Source: a virus. Taken from it: a stretch of 37,120 nucleotides of DNA. Below are positions 14,882-22,237 of the stretch, piece after piece. Numbering within the stretch: the stretch's first letter is position 1; every line of letters begins with the position of its first letter. Made by a program: the position numbers and the translations under genes. The stretch is taken from the IMG/VR virus record IMGVR_UViG_3300008050_000121, positions 1-37,120 of that record. One strand, written 5' to 3'. The notes beneath the pieces were generated by a model. That model made no database searches. It had not been told where the DNA came from and saw nothing but the letters and a program-made list of their open reading frames with translations.

Positions 14882-14924
14882 TCCTTCCCGGCAAATTTCT
14901 AACCTAGCTCAAGGAGGGTTTCTT

Positions 14925-15122
14925 ATGGTACTCCGTATTTCCACATCTCTAATGGATACGTCAGAGTTTTACGATCCGAATGTTGATGGTGCTGAGTTCA
15001 ACATCACACCACCCAAGAGGAAAAAACGACGAACGAATCAAGTTGTCAAGCCATTAAAACCAACTAAGCGTTTATCGCTTGGTGTCACCCTAGCAATGGG
15101 AGAGTTCAAATGCCAAAAGTGA
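14925..15122 (+). CDS. small basic hypothetical protein, 65 aa
   Basis: The first rightward gene has a strong AAGGAGGG site 7-14 bases upstream. The product has a short acidic N-terminal part and a Lys/Arg-rich middle (PPKRKKRRTNQVVKPLKPTK), suggesting nucleic-acid contact. It overlaps the ParB-like gene by 13 bases. No family is recognised. Confidence 0.75.
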   Translation: MVLRISTSLMDTSEFYDPNVDGAEFNITPPKRKKRRTNQVVKPLKPTKRLSLGVTLAMGEFKCQK

Positions 15123-16192
15123 AATCTAAATCGGGTCGGGAAGTTCTTTATCATATGGTCACAACAAACCTCTGTGACCTGAACTCGAAACAGGCGAAAG
15201 AGATTCTAGGGTGGGAACCTTCCGATGATGGCGAAAAGATCAGCGGGCAAAAGGTGGTCATGCACAACAACATCACCAACCGCCCGATCTACCAGTCCAC
15301 GATAGATACTCTTTCCCAGGAAATTTTAAGGGGCCGTTGGCAACTCAACGGGGAGCCTATCATCATCGGTCGAACTGGTTTGGTTCTCAACGGGCAGCAT
15401 ACCCTTCTAGCCTTGATCGCTGCGGAAGCTGAACGTCAGCAAAACAAAGAGAAGTACGAAGAGTACTGGACCCGCCCCTGTAAGATCAACAAGGTGGTAG
15501 TTTTCGGTATCGGTGAAGTCGATCAAGTCGTCAACACGATGGATACCTGCAAACCTCGATCCTTGGCCGATGTGCTATATCGATCTAAGCTTTTCGCTGA
15601 CCTTCCCAAGGGACCACGAAAGAAGGTCGCCAAGATTACCGACTACGCTGTTCGGACTCTTTGGGAACGTACTGGTGCCGGTCTGGACGCATTCTCTTTA
15701 CGTCGTACCCATTCCGAATCGCTGGACTTTGTAGAGCGACATTTGAAGTTGCTCGATTGCGTAGACTTGGTTTACCAACTGGATCAAAACGGTGGCAAGC
15801 TCACGGCGTTTCTACCGCTCGGCCATTGTGCCGGGTTGCTGTACCTCATGGGAAGTTCAACTAGCAACTCATCACGCTATGCTGACCAACATGACGAATC
15901 CGTTTTGACTTGGCGAATGTATAAAAAGGCCAAGTCGTTTTTTGTTGATCTTGCCAATGGTGACAAGGGACTCTTCCCGATCTGTCAGGTCATCGCTGAC
16001 CTAGTTGAAGCTCACGGTGTTCTGCCAAAAGCTGACCGGGCCGCCATCATTCTCAAGGCGTGGTTGTTGTGGTCCCAAGGTAAGCCAGTGAAGTTGACCA
16101 AGATTCGACCCGACTACGATGTTCAAAACGGCGAACGGGTTTTGATCGATCAACCGGTTGTGGGTGGCATCGATCTAGGGGTTGGTGGGTAG
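15110..16192 (+). CDS. ParB/sulfiredoxin-fold-like protein
   Basis: The 360-residue protein has a ParB-like N-terminal core: IYQSTIDTLSQEIL (60-73), WQLNGEPIII (77-86) and LVLNGQHTLLAL (91-102). The 'NGQH' box corresponds to the 'GxHR'/'DGQHR' box of ParB-type nucleases and CTPases. The C-terminal two thirds are helical (FLPLGHCAGLLYLM, AIILKAWLLWSQG) with no second known domain. Phages use such proteins as nucleases, DNA-binding regulators or kinase-like enzymes; none can be chosen here. It starts MPKV and is followed by the large RNA region. Confidence 0.7.
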   Translation: MPKVKSKSGREVLYHMVTTNLCDLNSKQAKEILGWEPSDDGEKISGQKVVMHNNITNRPIYQSTIDTLSQEILRGRWQLNGEPIIIGRTGLVLNGQHTLLALIAAEAERQQNKEKYEEYWTRPCKINKVVVFGIGEVDQVVNTMDTCKPRSLADVLYRSKLFADLPKGPRKKVAKITDYAVRTLWERTGAGLDAFSLRRTHSESLDFVERHLKLLDCVDLVYQLDQNGGKLTAFLPLGHCAGLLYLMGSSTSNSSRYADQHDESVLTWRMYKKAKSFFVDLANGDKGLFPICQVIADLVEAHGVLPKADRAAIILKAWLLWSQGKPVKLTKIRPDYDVQNGERVLIDQPVVGGIDLGVGG

Positions 16193-16333
16193 TTCACCAA
16201 AACAGCCCGGTGGCAGTTAATTGCTACCTTGCACATGGACATTATACCCCTTATGGTGCATATCCAACCCCCGAAATATGTCAACTATTTCCCACATTCC
16301 AAGGGGAATTATCATCCCTATGGGGCACATTTA

Positions 16334-16342
16334 TGGTACAAT
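16334..16342 (+). promoter_or_regulatory. extended -10 element before the large RNA
   Basis: TGG-TACAAT (TACAAT at 16337-16342) is an extended -10 like the one at 14615-14623. Transcription would start near 16349, at the left end of the structured region. The bases 16193-16333 hold a small hairpin after the ParB-like gene (GGTGGCA/TTGCTACC, 16209-16228, no T-run) and no coding frame I can support. Confidence 0.45.
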
Positions 16343-16348
16343 GAATGT

Positions 16349-17034
16349 AGTGAAAGGAATCACGAAGGGAAAGCGGTCGGAACCGACAGGGCCTAAAAAC
16401 CTGCGGAGTGTTCCGATGGGGCGAGGCTGGAAGCCTCCACCGAAAGGAAGTCCCCCGCGACTGAGACTCATCTCGGAACCCGCCACAGCCGAACTAGGTT
16501 TGGGCTTACAAAATCCCCCAACGGATACATGAATCCGGGGGACGATGCCCCGCTGAAATCCTAGCGGCCCCAGGTGGCAATAGGGAACCGGGACCAAATG
16601 AGGCCGAAAGCTTACTCAGCCACTCCTCAAATGTGGAGCCAGTTTTTAGTTCATTGCAATGAACGGAAACGGCAAGTTTCAACCGTCAACGTCTTGACCA
16701 TAGACTGATACGGTTGTTCCTCAAGCATACTGACGACTGTAAATCGTCATGCCTAAAACCCGTTAGTGAGAACGACCGGGTTACTACCGAAGCGTAAAGT
16801 TAAGAGGGAACACTAGCAAGCCGAGTCGCCCTAGTCGTTTGTCCTTTTCTAGAGGTATTCGATCCAAGATGATCGGACTTGTTTCGGGTGGTGCGTTTGC
16901 GTCAGTATGTTTTAGGAACGAAGTCAAACAGGTGGCGAGGTGATTTGAGAATCTGGGAGTCAGACGATCTTTATCTAGCCGTGATACCGTCGCCCTTCCC
17001 GGTTCAGCCGGGAAGAGAGTCACCTGTTTGTTTA
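16349..17034 (+). ncRNA. large structured noncoding RNA (family unassigned)
   Basis: About 690 bases have no credible gene but dense self-complementarity. Pairs seen include GTTCCGA 16410-16416 with TCGGAAC 16473-16479 enclosing GAGGC/GCCTC (16423-16437); TCCCCC 16514-16519 with GGGGGA 16537-16542 around GGAT/ATCC; CCGCT/AGCGG 16550-16567; GTTCAT/ATGAAC 16649-16664; TGACGA/TCGTCA 16731-16749; CGATC/GATCG near 16860-16875; and a 3' domain closed by a 10-bp stem, CAAACAGGTG 16925-16934 with CACCTGTTTG 17021-17030, holding an 8-bp hairpin CTTCCCGG/CCGGGAAG 16995-17015. Size, phage location and lack of genes recall giant phage RNAs such as GOLLD and ROOL; membership is untested. Confidence 0.7.
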
Positions 17035-17058
17035 ATTCAACTAGAAAGAAAGGACAAA

Positions 17059-17247
17059 ATGAAGATTTCAAAAAAACGAACTCTGACAACCGCCGAAAAG
17101 AAAAATGCCAATTGGATTTTTCATTCGTCGAGCTTGAGCCGGAAAGGGACAAGCTACGTTGTCCAACACGACACAAACACAGGTGTCAAGCGTTACTTAA
17201 CAAGTTCAAACGGGAAGAGTATCATCCGATACTCACGCCCCGCATAG
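17059..17247 (+). CDS. small basic hypothetical protein, 62 aa
   Basis: The start at 17059 follows AAAGGA by 4-5 bases; the longer frame upstream runs through the structured RNA and is rejected. The product is Lys/Ser-rich, with beta-like segments (KGTSYVVQHD, GVKRYLTSS, KSIIRYSRP). No family is recognised. It is the first of a run of tiny rightward genes behind the large RNA. Confidence 0.7.
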   Translation: MKISKKRTLTTAEKKNANWIFHSSSLSRKGTSYVVQHDTNTGVKRYLTSSNGKSIIRYSRPA

Positions 17248-17260
17248 AAAGGAAACCAAA

Positions 17261-17476
17261 ATGAAGAAACCAAATAATGCTGTCCACGTTTTTGATCTTG
17301 ACCCCGAAGCTATGCGAGTCGCTGGTGTACCAGTGATGGTCGAATTACGGGATGACAACTTTAAGGTTGTCGGTAGGGTCAACACGGTCCTCGACGTTGA
17401 AGAAATGCGTAAAGCAGTTGCCGCTTGGGACGCTGCTTGGGAAGCCAAATGTACTCGTGACTGTGGAGGAAGCTAG
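17261..17476 (+). CDS. hypothetical protein, 71 aa
   Basis: AAAGGAAACC precedes the ATG. The acidic product begins MKKPNNAVHVFDLDPE, has beta-like VPVMVELRDDNFKVVG, and ends in an amphipathic helix (EEMRKAVAAWDAAWEAK). No family is recognised. It lies 13 bases after the previous gene and 1 base before the next. Confidence 0.7.
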   Translation: MKKPNNAVHVFDLDPEAMRVAGVPVMVELRDDNFKVVGRVNTVLDVEEMRKAVAAWDAAWEAKCTRDCGGS

Positions 17477-17477
17477 T

Positions 17478-17753
17478 ATGAACTATCCAAATATGGAAGC
17501 CACGTTGAAACGTACCACGTTGATCGACGACGATAAACGTTATCGTATCTACTGGCCTTCAACCGGTACGATCATTTTCATTCCAGCTTTCAACTTGAAC
17601 CGTCGCCATGATGGGTGTTACGAATACCACCACGATGATCGAACGTTCGAAGTTGAGGGTATCCCAACTCCTTGGGATGGAAAGGAAATTGCAATCACAA
17701 TTGAACCTGTCGAACCTCCCTCTTGGAGGTTGGACTTGAGAAAGGGTAGATAG
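17478..17753 (+). CDS. hypothetical beta-rich protein, 91 aa
   Basis: The start at 17478 follows GGAGGAAGCTAGT; a longer frame from 17352 overlaps the previous gene and is rejected. The product is rich in beta-type and aromatic residues (DKRYRIYWPSTGTIIFIPAF, YEYHHDDRTFEVEG). No family is recognised. The next gene starts directly at its stop codon. Confidence 0.7.
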   Translation: MNYPNMEATLKRTTLIDDDKRYRIYWPSTGTIIFIPAFNLNRRHDGCYEYHHDDRTFEVEGIPTPWDGKEIAITIEPVEPPSWRLDLRKGR

Positions 17754-17939
17754 ATGAAACGTGCAGAACACAAGTGGGAACATCCTGAGAAAGGGACTGG
17801 CAACTGTGGGAAGTGTGGCAAGCCTTGTGGCGAACCACGTCCCGGTGCGGTTGTCTATCATGGGAAGTGTACCTTCCCGGTTCCAGTCGAACCTTATGAG
17901 GGTCGGCATGAGAACTTTTTCAATCAACCAACTGAGTAG
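17754..17939 (+). CDS. small Cys-rich putative zinc protein, 61 aa
   Basis: Cys18, Cys21 and Cys25 (CGKCGKPCGE) with Cys39 (HGKC) could bind zinc. The rest is Pro/Glu-rich. The ATG follows the previous TAG directly, so re-initiation is likely, with AAAGGG 8-13 bases upstream inside the preceding gene. The role is unknown. Confidence 0.7.
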   Translation: MKRAEHKWEHPEKGTGNCGKCGKPCGEPRPGAVVYHGKCTFPVPVEPYEGRHENFFNQPTE

Positions 17940-17953
17940 AAAGGAAGTGAATT

Positions 17954-18262
17954 ATGACATTTACAAAATCACCCTTTGTTGAAGCTCTTGAGAACGGCGA
18001 TAACTTCCTCCTTGATGAGGTTGATGAGCCGGGACCGAAGTACCTCACAAAACGGATCGTTGATCGTAAGCTTACATCGATGCCACCATCCGGTTATCGA
18101 TGCTTGACGGTTGACGGTTACACGAAACGAAGTGGTGCCCCAACTCACACGATGGTGATGTTGGAAGGCGAGAGCCGCTGGCGACGTGTTTACTTTTGGT
18201 GCTTCTCGAATTGTTCAACTGAGTTCATCAAGGTCAAAGGTGAGAACCTAATCATTCGATAG
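17954..18262 (+). CDS. hypothetical protein, 102 aa
   Basis: AAAGGAAGTG lies before the ATG. The product begins MTFTKSPFVEALENGDNFL and has a basic, beta-rich second half (ESRWRRVYFWCFSNCSTEF, VKGENLIIR). No family is recognised. It sits in the uninterrupted rightward run of small genes before the AAA+ ATPase. Confidence 0.7.
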   Translation: MTFTKSPFVEALENGDNFLLDEVDEPGPKYLTKRIVDRKLTSMPPSGYRCLTVDGYTKRSGAPTHTMVMLEGESRWRRVYFWCFSNCSTEFIKVKGENLIIR

Positions 18263-18271
18263 GAGGAAACC

Positions 18272-18412
18272 ATGCGAACCAAATTTGTCTGGGGAGAAAC
18301 AAGTATGCCCGTGGGTGGTCGAACTGACCCCCGCGAGGCATTTACCGGCGACGTTGCTGCCGAATACGAAGAGTGGCTTGACGACGTTGACGAAAACGAA
18401 ACTAGCAAATAG
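18272..18412 (+). CDS. small acidic hypothetical protein, 46 aa
   Basis: This frame fills the gap between the 102-aa gene and the AAA+ gene. ATG at 18272 has AGGAGGAAA 4-12 bases upstream, and the TAG is 13 bases before the next start. The product (MRTKFVWGETSMPVGG ... EYEEWLDDVDENE) has an acidic tail. The strong binding site and codon use like its neighbours support a real gene. The function is unknown. Confidence 0.7.
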   Translation: MRTKFVWGETSMPVGGRTDPREAFTGDVAAEYEEWLDDVDENETSK

Positions 18413-18425
18413 ATAGGAGGGCACA

Positions 18426-19991
18426 ATGCCCAAGCTAACAGATTACAAAGAACTGGTTGAAACCATGCACTTGATCCTTGAGGATCATGGGAGGTGTTCG
18501 ACTTCGACCATGCAACACGATTTGCAATGCCGCATCGGCTACAAAAACGCCGGTCGCGTCAAGTTCATGCTAAGTCTGCTTGAGGAAACTCAGCAAGTGA
18601 AGAAACGTGGAAACAAGTGGTATTTTGTCAAGCCTGAGGATCGGGGAGTAAACTCAACCGGTTCATCCGACTCATCTGGTTGGGATGAAGCTGAGTTCCG
18701 GCGAAGGTTTGATCGTGAGGTTCAAAAAACTGAAGCCGCTGAAGCGGTAGCGAACCTTAAACAAGATACCATCGACTCGTTACGGAAAAACGTTTCCGAT
18801 CTTGAGAGCGATATGGCAGACGTTCGGGCTGAAGCTAAGAACATGGCTGGACAGGTTCATACTGTCCAGATCAAAAATGGAAAACGAGTTCTACGAAAGG
18901 TCAAAGCGGCCTTTCATACGAAGTTCGCCAAGCTCTTGTTCTTTGCTCAGAAACGGATGAACACTTTCATCTACGGACCAACCGGTTGTGGCAAGACGTT
19001 CATCTGTGAACAACTTGCAAGCTGTCTTGTGTTCACCGTCGATAGTGGTGACTACAAAGTTGGTGACCCTTTACCCTTCTACTCAATCTCCTGTACTTCG
19101 GGAATGAGTGAGGGCAAGCTTGAGGGTCGTCGATTACCCGGCAAGGGTGGCGACTTCGAATATACGATTAGTGAGTTCGTCAAGTGCTTCGAGAACGGAG
19201 GGGTGTTCCTCTTAGATGAACTTGATGCTTGCGACCCGAATGTTCTGATGATAATCAACTCGGCTCTGTCGAATGGTTACATGACGCTTGCCAATCGTAG
19301 CGAAAACCCGGTGGCTCATCGCCATCAAGATTGTGTCGTACTCGCAACGGCCAACACGTTGGGGACTGGTGCTGATCGTCAGTACTCAGGACGCAACAAG
19401 CTGGACGGTGCAACGATGGATCGATTCAGCGTGGCGAAAGTCAAGCTTGATTACGATCCGAACGTTGAAGCTCAACTCATTCACCTGAAGCCTTTGCTCA
19501 AGCTTTGCTTGAAGATTCGCAAGGCTATCGTGGAGCATGGTTTGGAAAGGGCCATGAGTACCCGCACCATGTTGGACTCTCAAAAGTCTATCGTGGATGG
19601 ACTACCCAATGCCTACGTCGAAATCTTCGGTGGGCGTGACGATGGTTTCTTTAGCGGGTGGCGTGAAGATGAGCATCAACAGATACTTGCCAAGGTGCCT
19701 GAGCTTCACCGATTGGCAGAGTACGATGGTGGTGCTACTGAGGAAACTTCCGAAACTGAAGCAACTTCTGAGGCTACCGAAACCACGAACTTCGAAATGC
19801 CTGAACTCATTGGTTCTGCAAAACAGATCAAATGGGCTAAGAACCTACGAAAGGACTGGTTCAAAAAGGGTTCGAAGACTTGTGAGTATGTCGTGAGTCG
19901 AAACCCGGAATGCAAATTCTGGATTGACAATCGGTTCAACATGAATGCGATTTTTCAAACTACCAAAACCGCTCTAGGTTTTGATAGCTAA
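18426..19991 (+). CDS. MoxR/CobS-type AAA+ ATPase
   Basis: The 521-residue protein has an N-terminal winged-helix-like segment (about 5-70), a coiled coil (about 90-145) and an AAA+ core: Walker A GPTGCGKT (184-191), Walker B GGVFLLDELDA (258-268), sensor 1 Asn310 in VVLATAN and an arginine finger Arg333 in MDRF. The inserted loop and spacing match the MoxR/CobS group, which remodels or loads metal into partners with VWA-domain proteins. A VWA-like protein is encoded next. The last 70 residues are a separate domain (SAKQIKWAKNLRKDWFKK). It starts MPKL. Confidence 0.85.
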   Translation: MPKLTDYKELVETMHLILEDHGRCSTSTMQHDLQCRIGYKNAGRVKFMLSLLEETQQVKKRGNKWYFVKPEDRGVNSTGSSDSSGWDEAEFRRRFDREVQKTEAAEAVANLKQDTIDSLRKNVSDLESDMADVRAEAKNMAGQVHTVQIKNGKRVLRKVKAAFHTKFAKLLFFAQKRMNTFIYGPTGCGKTFICEQLASCLVFTVDSGDYKVGDPLPFYSISCTSGMSEGKLEGRRLPGKGGDFEYTISEFVKCFENGGVFLLDELDACDPNVLMIINSALSNGYMTLANRSENPVAHRHQDCVVLATANTLGTGADRQYSGRNKLDGATMDRFSVAKVKLDYDPNVEAQLIHLKPLLKLCLKIRKAIVEHGLERAMSTRTMLDSQKSIVDGLPNAYVEIFGGRDDGFFSGWREDEHQQILAKVPELHRLAEYDGGATEETSETEATSEATETTNFEMPELIGSAKQIKWAKNLRKDWFKKGSKTCEYVVSRNPECKFWIDNRFNMNAIFQTTKTALGFDS

Positions 19992-20008
19992 ATTTAACCA
20001 AACCCTCG

Positions 20009-20022
20009 CCGGGTTCGCCCGG
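20009..20022 (+). promoter_or_regulatory. UUCG-capped hairpin between the AAA+ and VWA-like genes
   Basis: CCGGG-TTCG-CCCGG forms a perfect 5-bp stem with a very stable tetraloop, followed by GGTAGGAGG, the ribosome binding site of the next gene. There is no T-run, so it is more likely an mRNA-processing, stability or translation-control element than a terminator. Confidence 0.55.
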
Positions 20023-20039
20023 TGGGGTAGGAGGATTCT

Positions 20040-20894
20040 ATGAGACATTTAATCAATGAAGAAAACAAGACTGAGATTTTCAGCTTCGACTCTCAACATC
20101 AAGTTATCGAGTACACGAAGGATAGCTTGTTCGAGGTTCGCAAGGAATCGTTCGTGGGTGAGAATTTCAACTCTTGGGATGATGTGAGGGCGAAAGCCAA
20201 ATCTTGCTGGTCGGAAGGACTAGCGACGATTGAGGATTTCACCCGTCGCCTGATCGAAGAGGAAATCCCAGAAATCAAGAGTATGAAACGTCGAACGGAG
20301 TTCGATTGGGATGAGGGCGACGAATGCGATTGGGATCGCATGATGCAAGGTGAAGCATTCATGCGAAAAACCCATCGTGAGAACTCGACTGGTGCGACTG
20401 AGATAACAGTCATCACCGATACCACAACGGCTTGTGGTGTTCCTCACAAGGATGTGCTTTGGCGTGGGGCGGCGGCTCTTGCTCTCACTAAGATTTTGGA
20501 GGACAAGGGTTACAGTGCTGAGTTGTGGGTAGTGAATGGGTCGAACCTGTTTTCTGGAAAGTCCCACGGTGTTTGTACTGCTTGCTGTCTCAAACGGTGT
20601 TCTGATCCGCTCGACATTAGCACGTTGTGCAATACGGTTGCTGGTTGGTTCTACCGCTCAGCAACGTTCACCTTGTTGCAAACCATTTGCGACAAACAGG
20701 GTGAGGCAATTGCCGGGGGATACGGTCATTGCTACTCGCCAACGATGGCAGACTTGGATTTGATCAACCGCGACGTTAATCGAATCTACTCAACTGGTTC
20801 GGTGAGTTTTGAAGGTGCCCTTACCAAGGTCACCCACGAACTCAAACGGATCGCTGACAATCTGCCGATGTTCGATCAGGACAACGATAGCTAA
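20040..20894 (+). CDS. probable VWA-like partner of the MoxR-type ATPase
   Basis: The 284-residue protein has an N-terminal helical part and, from about residue 120, a Rossmann-like start resembling a VWA domain: strand EITVITDTTTACG (121-133, Asp127 in a degenerate D-x-T-x-T site), helix WRGAAALALTKILEDKGY (141-158) and strand SAELWVVNG (159-167). MoxR-family ATPases typically work with adjacent VWA proteins, so context supports the reading, but the MIDAS is imperfect. Cysteines near 180-200 (CTACCLKRC) may bind metal. A strong TAGGAGG site precedes it. Confidence 0.6.
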   Translation: MRHLINEENKTEIFSFDSQHQVIEYTKDSLFEVRKESFVGENFNSWDDVRAKAKSCWSEGLATIEDFTRRLIEEEIPEIKSMKRRTEFDWDEGDECDWDRMMQGEAFMRKTHRENSTGATEITVITDTTTACGVPHKDVLWRGAAALALTKILEDKGYSAELWVVNGSNLFSGKSHGVCTACCLKRCSDPLDISTLCNTVAGWFYRSATFTLLQTICDKQGEAIAGGYGHCYSPTMADLDLINRDVNRIYSTGSVSFEGALTKVTHELKRIADNLPMFDQDNDS

Positions 20895-20958
20895 CCCTTT
20901 GCGTGTTACCCGTCATCGTGGCGGGGGGCACTTTCATACTTCAACGAAAGGAAACATC

Positions 20959-21357
20959 ATGTTTTCAAAATACGAAACGGAAAGTCGTCATGCCATCGAA
21001 GTTTACCTTGAGGACGGGATGGTGTTCGATACGTCAGGACGAAAATTGCCTTGTCTTGTTCCTCACGTCAACGAGGTTTTCCACAACCCTAGCGATTTCG
21101 AGTTGCTAGTAAACTTCAAAGCTTCCGGCTCCTACGATAGTGGTGATATGGTGACGCCACCCCATCACGAAGAGGACCGAGAATTGGTTTCGGTGGAGCT
21201 AGAAGAAACTCACTATGGTCCTCTTTGGGCTGACTTCAAAGAGGGAAAGCTTGAGCGTCACCATCAGAAAATCGAGTTGCCTGTTGCAACTCAAGAGTTC
21301 CTCTTCGGGTTCTACCTTGAGGACGTTTACAATGTTGAAATCGAAAGGGAGGTGTAA
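20959..21357 (+). CDS. hypothetical acidic protein, 132 aa
   Basis: The start at 20959 follows GAAAGGAAAC; the longer frame from 20809 lies in the preceding gene. The product is acidic and beta-rich (AIEVYLEDGMVFDTSG, FELLVNFKASGSYDSG, ATQEFLFGFYLEDVY). The 64-base leader contains CCCG ... CGGG pairing and several GGs. No family is recognised. Confidence 0.7.
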   Translation: MFSKYETESRHAIEVYLEDGMVFDTSGRKLPCLVPHVNEVFHNPSDFELLVNFKASGSYDSGDMVTPPHHEEDRELVSVELEETHYGPLWADFKEGKLERHHQKIELPVATQEFLFGFYLEDVYNVEIEREV

Positions 21358-21358
21358 T

Positions 21359-21682
21359 ATGAGCGACACAAAACGAATCGATGAGCTCCGAGAGCTTTAC
21401 AAAACGATAGCCGCGTTTGGGGAACGAAAGGCCCCCAGTGACAAGTTCATGATGTTCATGAACCCCGGCAACAAGCTGGTGATGATGCTTGGCGAACCTG
21501 TCAAGTTCCGGCTTTGTGAGGGTGGGGTACAAGGGTTTTTCCGACTCCCAGAGGATTGGGTGTCACTTCATGAACCTCTTGGTGAGGATGATTCGGTGAC
21601 GGTTGCTCGACAATTGGAAACGGATCGGACGATCAAGATCACTTCGTACTCATCCAAGACACCAGAAAGCGAGGTTGTGTGA
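21359..21682 (+). CDS. hypothetical protein, 107 aa
   Basis: The start at 21359 is 1 base after the previous stop and has GGGAGGTG upstream. The product has an acidic/helical N-terminus (DTKRIDELRELYKTIAAFG), a Met-rich beta segment (KFMMFMNPGNKLVMML) and a polar C-terminus. No family is recognised. The next gene overlaps its stop. Confidence 0.7.
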   Translation: MSDTKRIDELRELYKTIAAFGERKAPSDKFMMFMNPGNKLVMMLGEPVKFRLCEGGVQGFFRLPEDWVSLHEPLGEDDSVTVARQLETDRTIKITSYSSKTPESEVV

Positions 21683-21879
21683 TGAACGTTCGAAGTGCTG
21701 CCAAGCTGATTGGGTGTTCTGCCAAAACGGTGGGCACCCAAATCAGAAGGGGGAAGATTACTGCTACGAAGATTTCTACGCCTCTCACCGCTGCGGGTTT
21801 CGTTTACGATGTGAGCCGCAAAGAGGTCAACCGATACATTCGGGATACCAAGGTGAGAGGTAACCAACGAAAAGGCTAA
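21682..21879 (+). CDS. small helix-turn-helix protein (excisionase/MerR-like)
   Basis: ATG at 21682 shares its first base with the preceding TGA; a GTG three bases earlier is possible. The 65-residue basic product has a helix-turn-helix of the HTH_17/excisionase type: VRSAAKLIGCSAKTVGTQIRR followed by a short wing and KEVNRYIRD. It likely binds DNA as a regulator. No integrase is nearby, so a recombination-directionality role is unlikely. Confidence 0.8.
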   Translation: MNVRSAAKLIGCSAKTVGTQIRRGKITATKISTPLTAAGFVYDVSRKEVNRYIRDTKVRGNQRKG

Positions 21880-21892
21880 CGAAAGGAAAACC

Positions 21893-22237
21893 ATGAATAC
21901 TCTAATTGAAAAGAGCGACAACTGGTTGAAGGTTCCCAAGGTGAAGAATCGACCGGCAACAATGAACTGCATTCTCTACTTCGGTGAGAATGCGGTTCAT
22001 GTTGTCCCCTTGGACCCAAGTGCCGAAGACTACGAAAAGGCACGTGACAAGGATCGTAAGTATCCCGCTCGACTCGCCAAGCGACTCAAGGCGGGGAAGG
22101 TGGAACAGGCCGAAGCTCGAAAGGCTTACGCCAAAGAGTACGCTGAGAATGACCGCTTGCGAAAGGTTCATGCGAAAGCAATAAAAGCTCACAAGCGACT
22201 GAACAAGCTCACCTCCAAAACGATTGGGGGTGAGTGA
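21893..22237 (+). CDS. Lys-rich hypothetical protein, 114 aa
   Basis: AAAGGAAAACC precedes the ATG. The N-terminal half is beta-like (CILYFGENAVHVVPLD); the C-terminal half is a long Lys/Ala/Arg helix (RLAKRLKAGKVEQAEARKAY). It may contact nucleic acid. No family is recognised. Its TGA overlaps the next ATG. Confidence 0.7.
   Translation: MNTLIEKSDNWLKVPKVKNRPATMNCILYFGENAVHVVPLDPSAEDYEKARDKDRKYPARLAKRLKAGKVEQAEARKAYAKEYAENDRLRKVHAKAIKAHKRLNKLTSKTIGGE

Noticed and set aside
14677-16203. 14-base inverted repeat TAGTTCACCAAAAC flanking the ParB-like gene
   Set aside because: Several 14-base matches are expected by chance in a window this long, and one copy begins at the stop codon of a gene. 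No mobile-element features accompany it.
1360-16253. 11-mer TATACCCCTTA at 1360-1370 and 16243-16253
   Set aside because: One copy overlaps a stop codon, and a single shared 11-mer chosen after looking is weak evidence. It is kept only as a possible relative of the GGGGTTG repeats.
16706-16790. Complete tRNA-Tyr around the GUA loop
   Set aside because: There is no T-arm (no GTTCRA), no matching acceptor stem and no recognisable D-arm at the right distances. Only the anticodon arm fits, so it is treated as part of the larger RNA.
16221-17176. Open frames of 88-130 residues on both strands across the structured region
   Set aside because: They lack binding sites at their starts, have Pro/Arg/Ser-heavy low-complexity products, overlap each other on both strands and cross the paired stems. 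The segment reads better as RNA.
21682-21879. Excisionase and therefore a temperate lifestyle
   Set aside because: The fold is shared by many regulators; no integrase, attachment site or repressor is visible, and the polymerase has the Phe associated with virulent phages.
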